From Methanoregula sp. SKADARSKE-2 (lineage in GTDB: Archaea > Halobacteriota > Methanomicrobia > Methanomicrobiales > Methanospirillaceae): a stretch of DNA of 64,000 nucleotides. This document shows, in pieces, positions 9,497 to 19,178 of this stretch. The notes beneath the pieces are model-generated. The model was not told the origin of the DNA. It searched no databases and saw only the letters and a list, made by a program, of their open reading frames with translations. Every line of letters begins with the position of its first letter. Within the stretch, counting starts at the first letter, position 1. The stretch is taken from positions 124,001-188,000 of the forward strand of contig CP121470.1 of assembly GCA_030919125.1 (NCBI GenBank). Reading direction: 5' to 3'. Made by a program: the position numbers and the translations under genes.

Positions 9497-10354
9497 TCAA
9501 TCGCCGACCGTGTAGTAATAACCGCACTCACGGCGAATTGTTGCGGGGATCGAGAAGAGTTCCCCCATTTTTTTATCCGTAAGGACGTCCTCTTTCTGAC
9601 CGTCCAGGACGAACCTTCCGTCTTTTACCAGAATAACCCGGGTGATCTCCGGGATTATATCCTGCAGGGTGTGGGTAACAAGAATAATACCGGTCCCTGA
9701 CTGCGCGATCTTCCGGAGTGTTTTATGGAAGTGGTGAAGAGCGTGCATATCGAGGCTGTTTGTCGGCTCATCAAGGATGAGGACTTTCGGTTTATGGATG
9801 AGAGCCCTGCCGATCAAGAACTTCCGCGCCTCTCCCGATGACATCTCTGTCATCCTGCGGTTTCCCAGGTGCCCGATCTCAAGAAATTCGAGGATCTCAT
9901 CCGCCCTCCTCTCCATCAATGGCGTAACGCACCGGTTATATAACCCGAGACTGCTGAAAAACCCTGAAAGGATGACCTCCCGTCCCTCCAGATCCCGTGC
10001 AAAGGTACTCTGAAGGTCATTGGATACAATGCCAAAGAGGGACCGGAGATCGAAGATATCCCAGACCTCCTTACCCTGGATCCTGAAAACGAGCTTCGAA
10101 TCCTCCAAAACCGGATAATATTCACGCGTAATGGTCTTGACAAACGAGGATTTGCCTGACCCGTTGGGACCAAGGATTGCGATACATTCACCCTCGCACA
10201 TGGTGACCGAGACCGAGTTCAGGACTTTCCTATCGTTTCGGTATACCGTGATATTCTGAAATTCCAGGAGGGGGGTGGGTCTTTTACCGGGATCTTCGCA
10301 TTTTTCTGTCATGATCGTCGAGGGGGAGAACTTGTTATCGCTCGATCCCTGCAC
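9497..10354 (-). CDS. stand-alone ABC ATPase (ModF/YlmA-like)
   Basis: A 285-residue ABC-type ATPase. Walker A is GPNGSGKSS, the signature is MSSGEARK, Walker B is VLILDEPTNSLD, and the switch His is in LVTHTLQD. The signature has S instead of the usual G at the second position. It resembles single-domain relatives of ModF/YlmA. No membrane subunit or binding protein is adjacent, so it either works with a distant permease or is a soluble ATPase. The GTG start at 10354 has AGGA upstream; an ATG at 10312 lacks one. Substrate unknown. Confidence 0.82.
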   Translation of the reverse strand: MQGSSDNKFSPSTIMTEKCEDPGKRPTPLLEFQNITVYRNDRKVLNSVSVTMCEGECIAILGPNGSGKSSFVKTITREYYPVLEDSKLVFRIQGKEVWDIFDLRSLFGIVSNDLQSTFARDLEGREVILSGFFSSLGLYNRCVTPLMERRADEILEFLEIGHLGNRRMTEMSSGEARKFLIGRALIHKPKVLILDEPTNSLDMHALHHFHKTLRKIAQSGTGIILVTHTLQDIIPEITRVILVKDGRFVLDGQKEDVLTDKKMGELFSIPATIRRECGYYYTVGD

Positions 10355-10591
10355 GGTTTCCTGCTGCCCGAAGAGCTGGCGGGGACTGGCAATTGTAGTA
10401 AATCAATGTCAGATCTCCACTTAATTGTTCTTTTAAAGAGATTACGATTATACAGGAAACTCTTGGATCCCACAGGGAAACGCTCTCGTACCGAGATCGG
10501 TTTTGAAGTCCCCCGGTTATGCGATACCTATTACGGTTTTTCACGAAAGCTATATCTGTGGTTTATCACTATCATGCACTGATGGTGCACC

Positions 10592-11122
10592 ATGGATCAA
10601 CAAAAACCAGATTCTTCTGAAAGACCGAATGGTTCCGGGCCATCAACACCAGTAACTCCGGTGCCGGCCAATCCCGCGGAACAGGCTGTTCAAACCAAAA
10701 AAAAAGCACCAGCTCCTTTGGATCCGACTCCGGAACCCGGGACACTTGTTGAGGTAAGCGATCTTCTCTGGGAACGGGTTGTTGAGAAGAGCGAGAAGCC
10801 GGTGGCAGTAATGTTTTACAGCTCGACCTGCCCGTACTGCCGGATAATCGAGCCTTATTTTATCCAGTATGCCCAAGAGTTCAAAGATACCGTGCTGTTC
10901 GCACGCTTAAATATCCTGACCAGCATGTGGACTGCGGAACGGTACGGTGTCCTGGGGACACCGACGTTCAAGTTTTTTTGCAAGGGGAGACCGGTCTTCG
11001 AGGTGGTTGGTGCAATTTTTCCGGCAATTCTCAAGAAGATGGTCGAAGATCTCCTTGTGCATGGCAAGGAATGTGCGGGCAAGGCTACCGAGATCAATTA
11101 TGAGATTACCGGATATGGATAG
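10592..11122 (+). CDS. thioredoxin-fold protein with disordered N-terminus
   Basis: A 176-residue protein. Residues 1-50 are Pro/Ser/Thr/Lys-rich and probably disordered. From about 55 a thioredoxin domain follows with the active site CPYC (C80, C83), DTVLFARLNI strand and the cis-Pro loop GTPTF. CPYC is the glutaredoxin-type active site. It likely acts in thiol-disulfide exchange. There is no signal peptide, so it appears cytoplasmic. It is divergent from the ABC ATPase gene across a 237-base promoter region. Confidence 0.85.
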   Translation: MDQQKPDSSERPNGSGPSTPVTPVPANPAEQAVQTKKKAPAPLDPTPEPGTLVEVSDLLWERVVEKSEKPVAVMFYSSTCPYCRIIEPYFIQYAQEFKDTVLFARLNILTSMWTAERYGVLGTPTFKFFCKGRPVFEVVGAIFPAILKKMVEDLLVHGKECAGKATEINYEITGYG

Positions 11123-11265
11123 ATGCATTGAGGGGTATCTCCCGGTGAGCAGGTCCAGAAGTCTCTTTGGGGCTCAGGCTGACCAGTACCGGCGCACAAG
11201 GGTTTGTTTCCTACCCCCGGTGAGGTTTGCAGGAAATTAGGTAAAACGAGATCTCCGTCCGGAAT

Positions 11266-12477
11266 TCATATATCCCGGCTGCATCCGCACATCTTTGCTG
11301 CTTCCGCCACTGCCTTTGCAACCGCGATGGTCACCCCTTTGTCAAGGATATTTGGGAGGATATTGTCGGCAGTTGGTCTCTGGTAGTCCACGATGGCATG
11401 GGCTGCTGCAATTTTCATCTCATCTGTTATCCGGGTGGCATGGGCATCGAGAGCTCCCCGGAAGATCCCGGGGAATGCTAGGACATTGTTGATCTGATTG
11501 GGGAAATCACTCCTGCCAGTACCGACGACTGCGGCTCCAGCCCGTTTCGCACTCTCCGGCGTGATCTCGGGGTCCGGGTTTGCCAGGGCAAAAACAATGG
11601 GATCCTTCTTCATGGAATGGACCATCTCTTCGGTGATAATTCCCGGGGCGGATACACCAATAACCACATCTGCTCCAATCATGGCATCAGCGATCGTTCC
11701 GTCAAGAGCAGGCCGGTTTGTCTCCATAGCAATAATAAACTTATACTTATTCGCATAGAGCCCTTCACGACCCCGGAAGATCGTGCCTCGGGTATCACAG
11801 ACAATCAACTCGTTCACCCGTGTGCAGACATTGGTATCGTACCCGATACATTTGAGAAGTCGTGTGATGGCATAACCGGCCGCCCCGGCTCCGCAGATAA
11901 CAACGTTCAGGTCCTCGAACCTTCTACCGGTCACTTTGCAGGCATTGAGAAGTGCTGCAAGGACGACAACAGCAGTCCCGTGCTGGTCATCATGCATCAC
12001 CGGAATCCCGATATCCTGGAGGGAATCCTCAAGCTCAAAGCACTTGGGGGCTGCGATATCTTCGAGGTTTATACCGCCAAAGACCGGGGCAATGCTCCGG
12101 ACCTGATCTGCGAAATCCTCCTTCGAAGTTTCGAAACAGATGGGGAAGGCATCTATACCGGCAAATTCCTTGAAGAAGATAGCTTTTCCTTCCATGACCG
12201 GGATCGCCGCATGCGCTCCTATGTTCCCGAGGCCAAGAACCGCGGAACCATCGGTCACTATCGCGACTGTATTGGCTTTCATCGTGTACGCGTAGGCGAG
12301 GTTCTTATCTTTCGCAATCTGCCGGCAGACTTCTGCAACCCCGGGAGTATATGCAGAAGAGAGATCATGTTTTGTCACCAGCGGTATCTTGGACCGGATC
12401 TCAAGCTTTCCGTGGTGGTTTGCGTGAAGTGCCAGAGCATCTTTGTAGATATCCTCACTTCCCGGTGTAAACAGCAT
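11266..12477 (-). CDS. NAD(P)-dependent malic enzyme
   Basis: About 403 residues, the short prokaryotic malic enzyme that decarboxylates malate to pyruvate. Visible are SSAYTPGVAEVC (N-terminal malic domain, Tyr general acid), DGSAVLGLGNIGAHAAIPVM, the metal-binding FGGINLEDIAAP, HDDQHGTAVV, and the cofactor Rossmann VICGAGAAGYAI. The ATG at 12477 follows GGGAGG and matches the family's compact N-terminus; the longer frame to 12645 has no family support. It supplies pyruvate and NAD(P)H in methanogen biosynthesis. The gene is monocistronic here. Confidence 0.93.
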   Translation of the reverse strand: MLFTPGSEDIYKDALALHANHHGKLEIRSKIPLVTKHDLSSAYTPGVAEVCRQIAKDKNLAYAYTMKANTVAIVTDGSAVLGLGNIGAHAAIPVMEGKAIFFKEFAGIDAFPICFETSKEDFADQVRSIAPVFGGINLEDIAAPKCFELEDSLQDIGIPVMHDDQHGTAVVVLAALLNACKVTGRRFEDLNVVICGAGAAGYAITRLLKCIGYDTNVCTRVNELIVCDTRGTIFRGREGLYANKYKFIIAMETNRPALDGTIADAMIGADVVIGVSAPGIITEEMVHSMKKDPIVFALANPDPEITPESAKRAGAAVVGTGRSDFPNQINNVLAFPGIFRGALDAHATRITDEMKIAAAHAIVDYQRPTADNILPNILDKGVTIAVAKAVAEAAKMCGCSRDI

Positions 12478-12668
12478 CGTTAGATCTTCCTCCCTCTCAG
12501 GAGGGTTCCGGCGGGTTATGAAGCTTATTCCTGATTCCCGGAATTTCCAGGATCCTCTCCCCATATTTTTTTGCTGACACTGCTGGTGGAGGAGAGGGCA
12601 ATCACCCTCAAAAATATCGGAAATGATACTAGTAGAGATAGACACTTAAAATTGATGGTAGAGTCGTT

Positions 12669-13771
12669 TTAGTTTAATCCTTGCACTTTCAGAAGTAAAC
12701 TGCCAGTCGACCAGTTTCTGGTTATTGTTTCTGGAAGTTTCCCACTTTTTTGTTTCGTGGATAAGCAATTCCAGATTATCAATCTTCGATCAAGACATTG
12801 ACGGGATAACGCACTTAATTCAATTTCAGCGATGTTGAGCCAGCTCCCATGTATGGGGGTGTTATGGATCTCCAGGCGTTTGACAAGAATCGAAGCTTCC
12901 TCCGGAGGAAACGCCTCATAAAATGCTCCAATCGTGTGGGTGTTCAGGTTATCGCAGATAAGAATTATTTTTCTGGCGTTTGGGTAATCAATCTCGAGTA
13001 ACTCTCTAACTTCGTGAGCCCAATCCACTTTTTTTCTGTGCTTGCGGGGATTAACTCTCCTCCCTCCTTTCAGGGGTTTTAGTGAAGAGGAATATTGAGG
13101 CAGTTCCATTTCGTGTATACTCATAATCATATCGAACGGGATACCGGGGAGTCGCTGGCAACGAATCCCGGGAGTCTCCGAGTAACTGGACCGATTTTTC
13201 ATCCATACAAATCAGAGGAACTTCCGGATCATAAGGTCGGTGATAGAGTTCCAGGATATCCTCCATGTGAGCAACAAATTCAGCGTTTTGTTGCGGCGGA
13301 ATAACCCAGCATTGCCGCAGGTGAGGTTTTAACTCGTTTTTTTAAGACGCGGCCGATCGTTTTTCCTGAAATCGTCTCGACAATTTTTAACTCAACCATT
13401 TTGTCTGCGAGGAGGTCAAGGGTCCAATTGGCATATCCCTCCGGCGGTTGACTGCATGCTATCGTGATAAGCCGGGCCTCTTTTGCTCCATCCAGTTTTC
13501 GAGGAATGGGTGATGATTCCTGGGCTTTTCTCCCGACTGCGCGAGTTAGTCCTTCTTCGAAATACTTCTTGCGTATATTGAAAACTGTTTGACTATGGCA
13601 GTGTAACAAAACGGCTATCTCTTCATCGGTCTTGCCGGATTTATTTTTATCTGCATGCAACAGGACATACGCGTGTCGGATTCGATACGCCGGGCCTTTC
13701 CCACGCTTGACAATTCCTGTCAGGTGTTTCCTTTCTTGTTGCGTTAATTCAACGACATACCGCTTCTTCAT
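12669..13771 (-). pseudogene. IS630-like transposase, split over three frames
   Basis: The IS630-type transposase reads in three consecutive frames. Frame one (13771-13280) gives the helix-turn-helix half, frame two (about 13340-13077) gives the first catalytic Asp in LICMDEKSVQ, and frame three (about 13077-12669) gives the second catalytic region LICDNLNTH and the Glu in the SWLNIAEIELS segment. The shifts fall at an A7 run (13337-13343 on the plus strand as T7) and an A4 run (13077-13080). IS630 elements can use frameshifting, but two shifts make decay, or homopolymer sequencing error, more likely. I could not find convincing terminal repeats. Confidence 0.85.
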
Positions 13772-13993
13772 TGAAACTTTATAGTACGTACTTAAATAAA
13801 AGTAATTTCCAATAAAATCTATATATTCAATTGTCGGTAACTACTAGGGAGGTGTTCACGCCCCCTGCCTCTCTTGGGCTAGACACCCCCGCCCCTCACT
13901 CCTGTTACCCCTTTCCGGCCCCGGCTTCGCACACAGTCACGCCGGAGCGCAAATTCCGCCAACCCCATTCCGGTGGGGGGAGCCCCCCACCCT

Positions 13994-14902
13994 TCAGCCC
14001 ACCCGCTTCTCCCAGACCCGCTCAGCGAGCTGCACCAGCTCGTCGTACCCCTCAAGCTCCCTGCACCAGCGTTCGGGGAGGGAATGTAGCCCCCAGTATG
14101 CGCCTGCCAGGGCCCCGGTACATGCCCCCACCGTATCGGCATCCCCGCCAAGATTGATCGCAGAGAGGATCGCCTTCTCCAACGTCTTTGCATGCATGAA
14201 ACGGGAAAGGGCAGCGTGCGAACACTCGACTGCATCGAGTCCGGGTACAATATTGTGCTGATCGTAATTCCCCAGCACCGCGTGAACTTCATCATCAGTA
14301 CAGAGCGCCCGTGCGTGCCGGAAGGCTGTTGCCCTGGATTTGCCCCGGCACATATCGCTCACCATCGTGTTCAGGAAAGCGGAACAATGACCCGCAACCG
14401 GATCGAGATGAGTCAGTCCCGAAGACCGGAGGCTTATTTCATAGACTTCAGGAGCCGGGTGGAAGATCCCAAGGGGAAAGCCCCGCATCACGCTCCCGTT
14501 GGAACGAGAGCCGCCACGCCGGTGGTGTACCAGCAGTGCGGCACGGTGCGGCAGGGTGCCCTGCTGCACCAGATCAAAGAATAAGGACGATGTTGGCCCG
14601 TACCATTCCGGCAGATCTCTATACCCGGAAATTAACCGAGATATAAGGTCTTTTTGGTCGAAGCGCCCACATGCAACGAGCGATTCCGCGACAGCTTTTG
14701 CCTGGAGGGTGTCATCCGTAACCTGCCCCTTTTTCCGGAAATGGCGCCCACCGGGAAGCATTTGGGTCGCCCACGCTTCAGGCTGGGCATATCCTTCCAA
14801 GGGCGCACCCAATGCGTCCCCAATTGCAAGCGCAACGAGTGATCCTACGTGCCGCAAGTTTCCTGATATAAATTTCACCAAAAAGGTATATGTGCCCAAC
14901 AA
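13994..14902 (-). CDS. ADP-ribosylglycohydrolase family protein
   Basis: About 302 residues of the ADP-ribosylhydrolase (DraG/ARH) fold, which removes ADP-ribose from proteins or related substrates. The two metal-binding motifs are visible: GQVTDDTLQA at about 59-68 and INLGGDADTVGACTGALAGA at about 244-263. The start is uncertain: TTG at 14902 or GTG at 14878; neither has a clear ribosome binding site, so a leaderless transcript is possible. It is divergent from the UPF0058/elp3 run. No ADP-ribosyltransferase partner is visible in the window. Confidence 0.87.
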   Translation of the reverse strand: MLGTYTFLVKFISGNLRHVGSLVALAIGDALGAPLEGYAQPEAWATQMLPGGRHFRKKGQVTDDTLQAKAVAESLVACGRFDQKDLISRLISGYRDLPEWYGPTSSLFFDLVQQGTLPHRAALLVHHRRGGSRSNGSVMRGFPLGIFHPAPEVYEISLRSSGLTHLDPVAGHCSAFLNTMVSDMCRGKSRATAFRHARALCTDDEVHAVLGNYDQHNIVPGLDAVECSHAALSRFMHAKTLEKAILSAINLGGDADTVGACTGALAGAYWGLHSLPERWCRELEGYDELVQLAERVWEKRVG

Positions 14903-14936
14903 AAAAAAGGTAACTTGCTAGGGAGAAGGTGATAGT

Positions 14937-15203
14937 GTGCAAAAGGAAGAGTTGCTGCATTTACATATGCTGATGATCCACATCAAGAAGTACTATGAGG
15001 GCATAACCGCCGAAGAGATCGAAACGGTCGTGTACAATTCTCTCGAAATTTCCCCGGTTCACATTCACAAGGATAAGAAGGCTCACAAAGATGCTCTCCT
15101 TACGCTCGGAGAGGAAATTGTAACCCATATCCATGGGCACAAGATGCCTGTGGTCAACTATTCTCAAGAACCTGCAACGCAAAAAGTTGCGGCCGAACAT
15201 TAA
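14937..15203 (+). CDS. UPF0058 family protein
   Basis: An 88-residue archaeal protein of the UPF0058 family: a small, highly helical, His-rich sequence (HLHMLMIHIKKY at the start, SPVHIHKDKKAHKDA in the middle, THIHGHK near the end), suggesting metal binding. The GTG start at 14937 is preceded by GGGAGAAGGTGATA. It opens the elp3-priS-ribosomal run, 7 bases from the elp3 start. Its function is not established. Confidence 0.85.
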   Translation: MQKEELLHLHMLMIHIKKYYEGITAEEIETVVYNSLEISPVHIHKDKKAHKDALLTLGEEIVTHIHGHKMPVVNYSQEPATQKVAAEH

Positions 15204-15210
15204 ACCTGTC

Positions 15211-16785
15211 ATGGATGAGGAACTGGCGTTCCGGGAGATGATCTCCCGCATCCTCACCCTCAGGCCCGGGGAAGAGGCAATCGTTGCGGTGAAGATCGAT
15301 ATCTGCCGGAAATACAGACTTCCCGCAGTTCCCAAGAACTCGGCAATTCTCGCTGCTGCGGGACCCGAAGAACGGGAAACCCTCCGGAAGATCCTGATGG
15401 TAAAACCGACGCGGACACTTTCAGGTGTCGCACCGGTCGCGGTGATGACGTCCCCCTCCCCGTGTCCGCATGGCAAGTGCCTCCCCTGCCCGGGGGGTCC
15501 CGATCATCCTTTCAAATCCCCCCAGAGTTATACCGGTGAAGAGCCGGCTGCACTCCGGGCGAGGGAGCATGAGTACGATCCCTTCCGGCAGGTGCACGCA
15601 CGGCTCGAACAGTTCGAGCTGCTTGGCCACCGAGTCAACAAGGTCGAGCTCATCGTAATGGGTGGGACGATGACCGCCCGGACACCTGAGTACCAGCAGG
15701 AGTTCGTCTCGCGCTGCATTGAGGCTATGAATACTTACCCCGGGGGAAGTGCAGCAGCGGAACCCCGGAATGTCGCTGCAGTCGAGAATGAAAATGAGTC
15801 TGCCCCAATCCGGTGCGTGGCGATCACCTTTGAGACCCGGCCAGACTGGTGCCGGCGCGAGCATATCGACCGGATGCTTGAGCTGGGGGTAACAAAAGTC
15901 GAGCTTGGCGTGCAGCAGCTCGATGATACAATACTTTTGTTCAACCGTCGAGGATGCAAGGTTGAGGATACCGTAGCGGCAAACACCCTCCTCCGCGATG
16001 CCGGGCTCAAGGTCGGTTTCCACATGATGCCCAACCTCCCGAATTCAACCATTGAATCGGACCGGAGAATGTTTGAGGCGCTCTATGGCGATCCGCGATT
16101 CAGGCCGGACTTCCTCAAGATCTACCCTACGCTCGTCACCCCGGGATCTGAGATTGCAAGTCTCTGGGAGCAGGGGGAGTATGCCCCTTATCCTGAAGAA
16201 GAATTGATCGATCTGATTGCATACGGAAAGTCGCTCATTCCCGAATACTCCCGGCTCCAGCGGATCCAGCGCGATATCCCGTCAAAACTGATCGTTGCCG
16301 GCTCCCGGCACTCAAATTTCCGGCAGCTTGCACAGAACCGGCTCCGTCAGACCGGGAAGCGATGCAGGTGTATCCGGTGCCGCGAGATCGGTCGGCTCCC
16401 CTCAGCTGCCGATACGGTGGTCCAGGTACTGAAGTACGAGTCCTGCGGGGGCGAGGAGGTTTTCATCTCCGCGGTCTCGGAAGATTCCCTCGTCGGCTTC
16501 ATTCGGCTCCGGTTTCCCTCCATGATCTACCGGCCGGAGCTGGAAGAGTCGGCTCTTGTCCGCGAACTCCATGTCTACGGAAGTCTCGTACCTATAGGAA
16601 AGGAGGCAGACTGCGAGGAGTGGCAGCACCGGAATTACGGGAAGATTCTCCTCGCCCGGGCAGAGGAAATCGCCCGGGGAGCAGGGTCTGCCCGGCTCGC
16701 GATCATGAGCGGCATTGGCGTCCGGCCATATTACAAAAGACAGGGATATGAACGCAGAGGCCCCTATATGATCAAGGAGCTGTAA
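15211..16785 (+). CDS. elp3: Elp3 tRNA uridine(34) acetyltransferase
   Basis: Elp3 is a radical SAM and acetyltransferase enzyme that starts the cm5U-type modification at the tRNA wobble uridine. From the ATG at 15211 it has 524 residues. The radical SAM cysteines are in CPHGKCLPC (C85, C90, C93), MGGTMTAR follows, and a GNAT domain occupies the C-terminus (GKILLARAEEIARG, RPYYKRQGYE). An upstream in-frame ATG lies inside UPF0058 and is less likely. Archaea carry Elp3 alone, without the other Elongator subunits. It is followed 11 bases later by priS. Confidence 0.95.
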   Translation: MDEELAFREMISRILTLRPGEEAIVAVKIDICRKYRLPAVPKNSAILAAAGPEERETLRKILMVKPTRTLSGVAPVAVMTSPSPCPHGKCLPCPGGPDHPFKSPQSYTGEEPAALRAREHEYDPFRQVHARLEQFELLGHRVNKVELIVMGGTMTARTPEYQQEFVSRCIEAMNTYPGGSAAAEPRNVAAVENENESAPIRCVAITFETRPDWCRREHIDRMLELGVTKVELGVQQLDDTILLFNRRGCKVEDTVAANTLLRDAGLKVGFHMMPNLPNSTIESDRRMFEALYGDPRFRPDFLKIYPTLVTPGSEIASLWEQGEYAPYPEEELIDLIAYGKSLIPEYSRLQRIQRDIPSKLIVAGSRHSNFRQLAQNRLRQTGKRCRCIRCREIGRLPSAADTVVQVLKYESCGGEEVFISAVSEDSLVGFIRLRFPSMIYRPELEESALVRELHVYGSLVPIGKEADCEEWQHRNYGKILLARAEEIARGAGSARLAIMSGIGVRPYYKRQGYERRGPYMIKEL

Positions 16786-16796
16786 AGGAACCATCT

Positions 16797-17927
16797 ATGC
16801 ACCCGGCAACAACGGAATTTCTCCGGCAGCGTTTCTCCGATTATTACAAAAAAACGGTGATCGTTGCACCCTCATCCCTCGAACAGCGGGAATGGGGTTT
16901 TGTCCTCTTTAATCCCGGTGCAACGGAGACGCGGATGCGCCGTCATATCGGTTTTGCCGGTCGGGAAGAACTCTCCGAGTACATTAAAAATCTCATTCCT
17001 CAGCACGTTTACTATTCGACAGCGTACTATGCGAAACCCGATGCCGGGACGATGGCGGATAAGGGCTGGTGCGGAGCGGACCTGATCTTCGATCTGGATG
17101 CAGATCATATCGTACGCGGTGCGTATGACCAGATGCTTGCCCGGGTAAAGGAGGAGATGGAGAAACTCCTCGCTATGCTGACCGGCGAGATGGGGATAGA
17201 CCAAAGAACCATCGAAATTGTCTTCTCTGGGGGCAGGGGATACCATATTCACATCAAGGACATCGCCTTCCGCGGCTGGGGGAGTGCCGAGCGCCGTGAG
17301 CTGATCGATTACATATGCGCGACCGGCATCGACCCCGGGTCCATGCTCTCGGGAAAACCGGCAGGATCAAACAGCTGGCCTGCACGGTACCGGGCAGCGC
17401 TGGTCGAATACCTCACTTGGCTCGGCTCGCTTCCCGAAGAGGATGCTATGTCACATCTGACTGCGATCGAAGGGATTGGCAAGGATTCCGCATCCGCATT
17501 CCTGAAAAAGCGGGAAGATCTTGTGGGCGCGATAGAGCGCCACCCGACCGGAATGCTTGTCAAAAACCGGGTGCTCGGGATCATTCTCGGCCAGCAGGAA
17601 GGGGTGTTCCGGAAGCGTCTCCTCACCCGTGCTGCTCTCGCAGACGAACCGGTCACGACTGATACCAAGCGCCTTATACGGATGCCGACATCGATCCACG
17701 GGGGAAGCGGGATGCGTGTCCAGCCGCTCGAATTCCGCGAGCTCCATGAGTTCGATCCTCTGGTGGACGCTGTTATTTTCGGGGTTCGGGAGGTGAAGGT
17801 CGATTCTAAAGTATCGCTTAAAATGCCGATGCTCGGAAGCACTTATGAGCTGAAAAAAGGTATCACTACAGTACCGGAAGCGGTCGCGGTCTTCCTCTGT
17901 TGCCGCGGCATGGCTGAGATTACCTGA
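16797..17927 (+). CDS. priS: DNA primase small (catalytic) subunit PriS
   Basis: PriS makes RNA primers with PriL at the replication fork. The 376-residue protein has the catalytic acidic pair in FDLDAD (D99, D101) and the nucleotide-binding SGGRGYHIH near residue 145. KRLIRMPTSIHGGSG, a late conserved segment, is near 300. AAAGGA precedes the ATG. It lies between elp3 and a GINS gene, a replication-translation arrangement common in euryarchaea. priL is not in the window. Confidence 0.96.
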   Translation: MHPATTEFLRQRFSDYYKKTVIVAPSSLEQREWGFVLFNPGATETRMRRHIGFAGREELSEYIKNLIPQHVYYSTAYYAKPDAGTMADKGWCGADLIFDLDADHIVRGAYDQMLARVKEEMEKLLAMLTGEMGIDQRTIEIVFSGGRGYHIHIKDIAFRGWGSAERRELIDYICATGIDPGSMLSGKPAGSNSWPARYRAALVEYLTWLGSLPEEDAMSHLTAIEGIGKDSASAFLKKREDLVGAIERHPTGMLVKNRVLGIILGQQEGVFRKRLLTRAALADEPVTTDTKRLIRMPTSIHGGSGMRVQPLEFRELHEFDPLVDAVIFGVREVKVDSKVSLKMPMLGSTYELKKGITTVPEAVAVFLCCRGMAEIT

Positions 17928-17968
17928 ACCTGTAGTCCAAAATCCTCACAATCCCGCGTGAATGAACC

Positions 17969-18658
17969 ATGAATCTTGACGATCTGCGCAGCATCCTCCT
18001 ATCAGAACGGGAGACCGGAAGGCTCACCGTCGTAGCTCCGGATATCTTCGAGAAGGCACACGCAGAGCTGGGATCCTTAATCCGGAAGGTCTACGCGTTC
18101 GACGACCCGTTTTCGGATGAGGCCCGATCCCTGATTGACGAGACGAACTCCATCAAGGAGACCATTCACGATATCTTTGCAATCCGTTCCCGGAAGATCC
18201 TCGCCCTTACGATCCTGCATGCGGAGGGAAATTATTACGATCGCGAGGAAGTCAAACGGATGATCCCGGCTGAGAAGGAGATGTTCGAGGGGATCACCAG
18301 CAGTATCGAGCACTGCAAGGGGATACTTCTGCTGAACGTGCCGGTAGCTCATCCCTCACCTGCCGCACGGGTAATCAGTGAAGAAGAATACGGGATTGGC
18401 GAGCCGGAGATGGGGGAGAGAGAAACCGATGGTATTTTGCCGACTGTTCCCGCGGGACTCCAGGCACCTCTCGCCCCGGCAAACCCTCTCTCCCCCCCCT
18501 GCGTTCTAGTCCACGCTCTCGAGGAGATGGAATCGTTCATGGGCATAGATGGGAGGGTTTATACTCTCTCGAAGGGAGATATAGTGACGCTACCTGAAAG
18601 GAATGCTGCTGTTCTGAGCGAGCGCAACATAGTCTTAAATATCAATCTTTGTAAATAA
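17969..18658 (+). CDS. archaeal GINS subunit (Gins51/15 type)
   Basis: A 229-residue protein of the archaeal GINS family, which joins MCM and Cdc45/GAN in the replicative helicase. The helical A domain spans about residues 1-120 (FAIRSRKILALTILHAEG, then EKEMFEGI). A Pro-rich linker (about 145-180) precedes a small beta B domain with FMGIDGRVYTLSKGDIVTLP. The A-before-B order is that of Gins51 (Sld5/Psf1 type). It follows priS by 41 bases, consistent with a replication role. Confidence 0.87.
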   Translation: MNLDDLRSILLSERETGRLTVVAPDIFEKAHAELGSLIRKVYAFDDPFSDEARSLIDETNSIKETIHDIFAIRSRKILALTILHAEGNYYDREEVKRMIPAEKEMFEGITSSIEHCKGILLLNVPVAHPSPAARVISEEEYGIGEPEMGERETDGILPTVPAGLQAPLAPANPLSPPCVLVHALEEMESFMGIDGRVYTLSKGDIVTLPERNAAVLSERNIVLNINLCK

Positions 18659-18697
18659 TGTAGGTATTCTCTATTCAGAATTATCGGGGAAAATTTC

Positions 18698-18976
18698 ATG
18701 AAAATGCCAGCAAAATTCACAACCTATTGCCCTTTCTGCCGGAATCACCAGGTACATGAGGTCGAGAAGGTAAAGAAGGGCAAGACGACCGGCCTGCACT
18801 GGATTGACCGCCAGAAAGCACGCAGGGGCAGAATAGGAAACATGGGCAAGTTCTCGAAAGTGCCCGGTGGCGACAAGCCGACCAAGAAGATCAATGTCCG
18901 GTACCGCTGTGTCACGTGCGGAAAAGCACACCTGCGCAAGGGATACCGTGTCGCAAAGTTCGAGCTTACGGAGTGA
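18698..18976 (+). CDS. rpl44e: 50S ribosomal protein L44e
   Basis: A 92-residue zinc-ribbon protein of the large ribosomal subunit. Two Cys pairs are visible: TYCPFC near residue 9-14 and RCVTCGKAH near 71-79. The basic [19 protein letters not shown] segment matches the family. A GGGGAAAA sequence precedes the ATG; a second ATG two codons later is possible. It is followed five bases later by rps27e, a standard archaeal pair. Confidence 0.96.
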   Translation: MKMPAKFTTYCPFCRNHQVHEVEKVKKGKTTGLHWIDRQKARRGRIGNMGKFSKVPGGDKPTKKINVRYRCVTCGKAHLRKGYRVAKFELTE

Positions 18977-18981
18977 GAAAG

Positions 18982-19170
18982 ATGGTACGTGTGATTCGGG
19001 AAAACCGGAGCAAATTTTTCAAGGTAAAGTGTCCAGACTGCGAGAACGAGCAGACCGTGTTCGAGAAAGCGAGCTCGGTTGTCAAGTGCGTAGTCTGTGG
19101 GCATGACCTTGCCCAGCCCACCGGTGGAAGAGCGAGCATCAAGGCTGAGATCGTAGCCGAGCTCAAGTGA
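18982..19170 (+). CDS. rps27e: 30S ribosomal protein S27e
   Basis: A 62-residue zinc-finger ribosomal protein. It has VKCPDCENEQ and VVKCVVCGHDLAQPTGG, giving the C4 zinc site, and a C-terminal IKAEIVAELK. GGAGTGAG lies before the ATG at 18982; an earlier in-frame start lies inside rpl44e and is not credible. It is followed by aIF2-alpha with 8 bases between. Confidence 0.96.
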   Translation: MVRVIRENRSKFFKVKCPDCENEQTVFEKASSVVKCVVCGHDLAQPTGGRASIKAEIVAELK

Positions 19171-19178
19171 TATCACCC

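Noticed and set aside
9211..9700. Plus-strand open frames near 9.2-9.7 kb
   Set aside because: No ribosome site, Ser/Arg-rich, and the second overlaps the end of a real ABC ATPase gene on the other strand.
13831..13993. C/T-rich stretch after the IS630-like gene read as a coding frame
   Set aside because: Composition only (Pro/Ala/Arg repeats); no start signal and no homology recognised.
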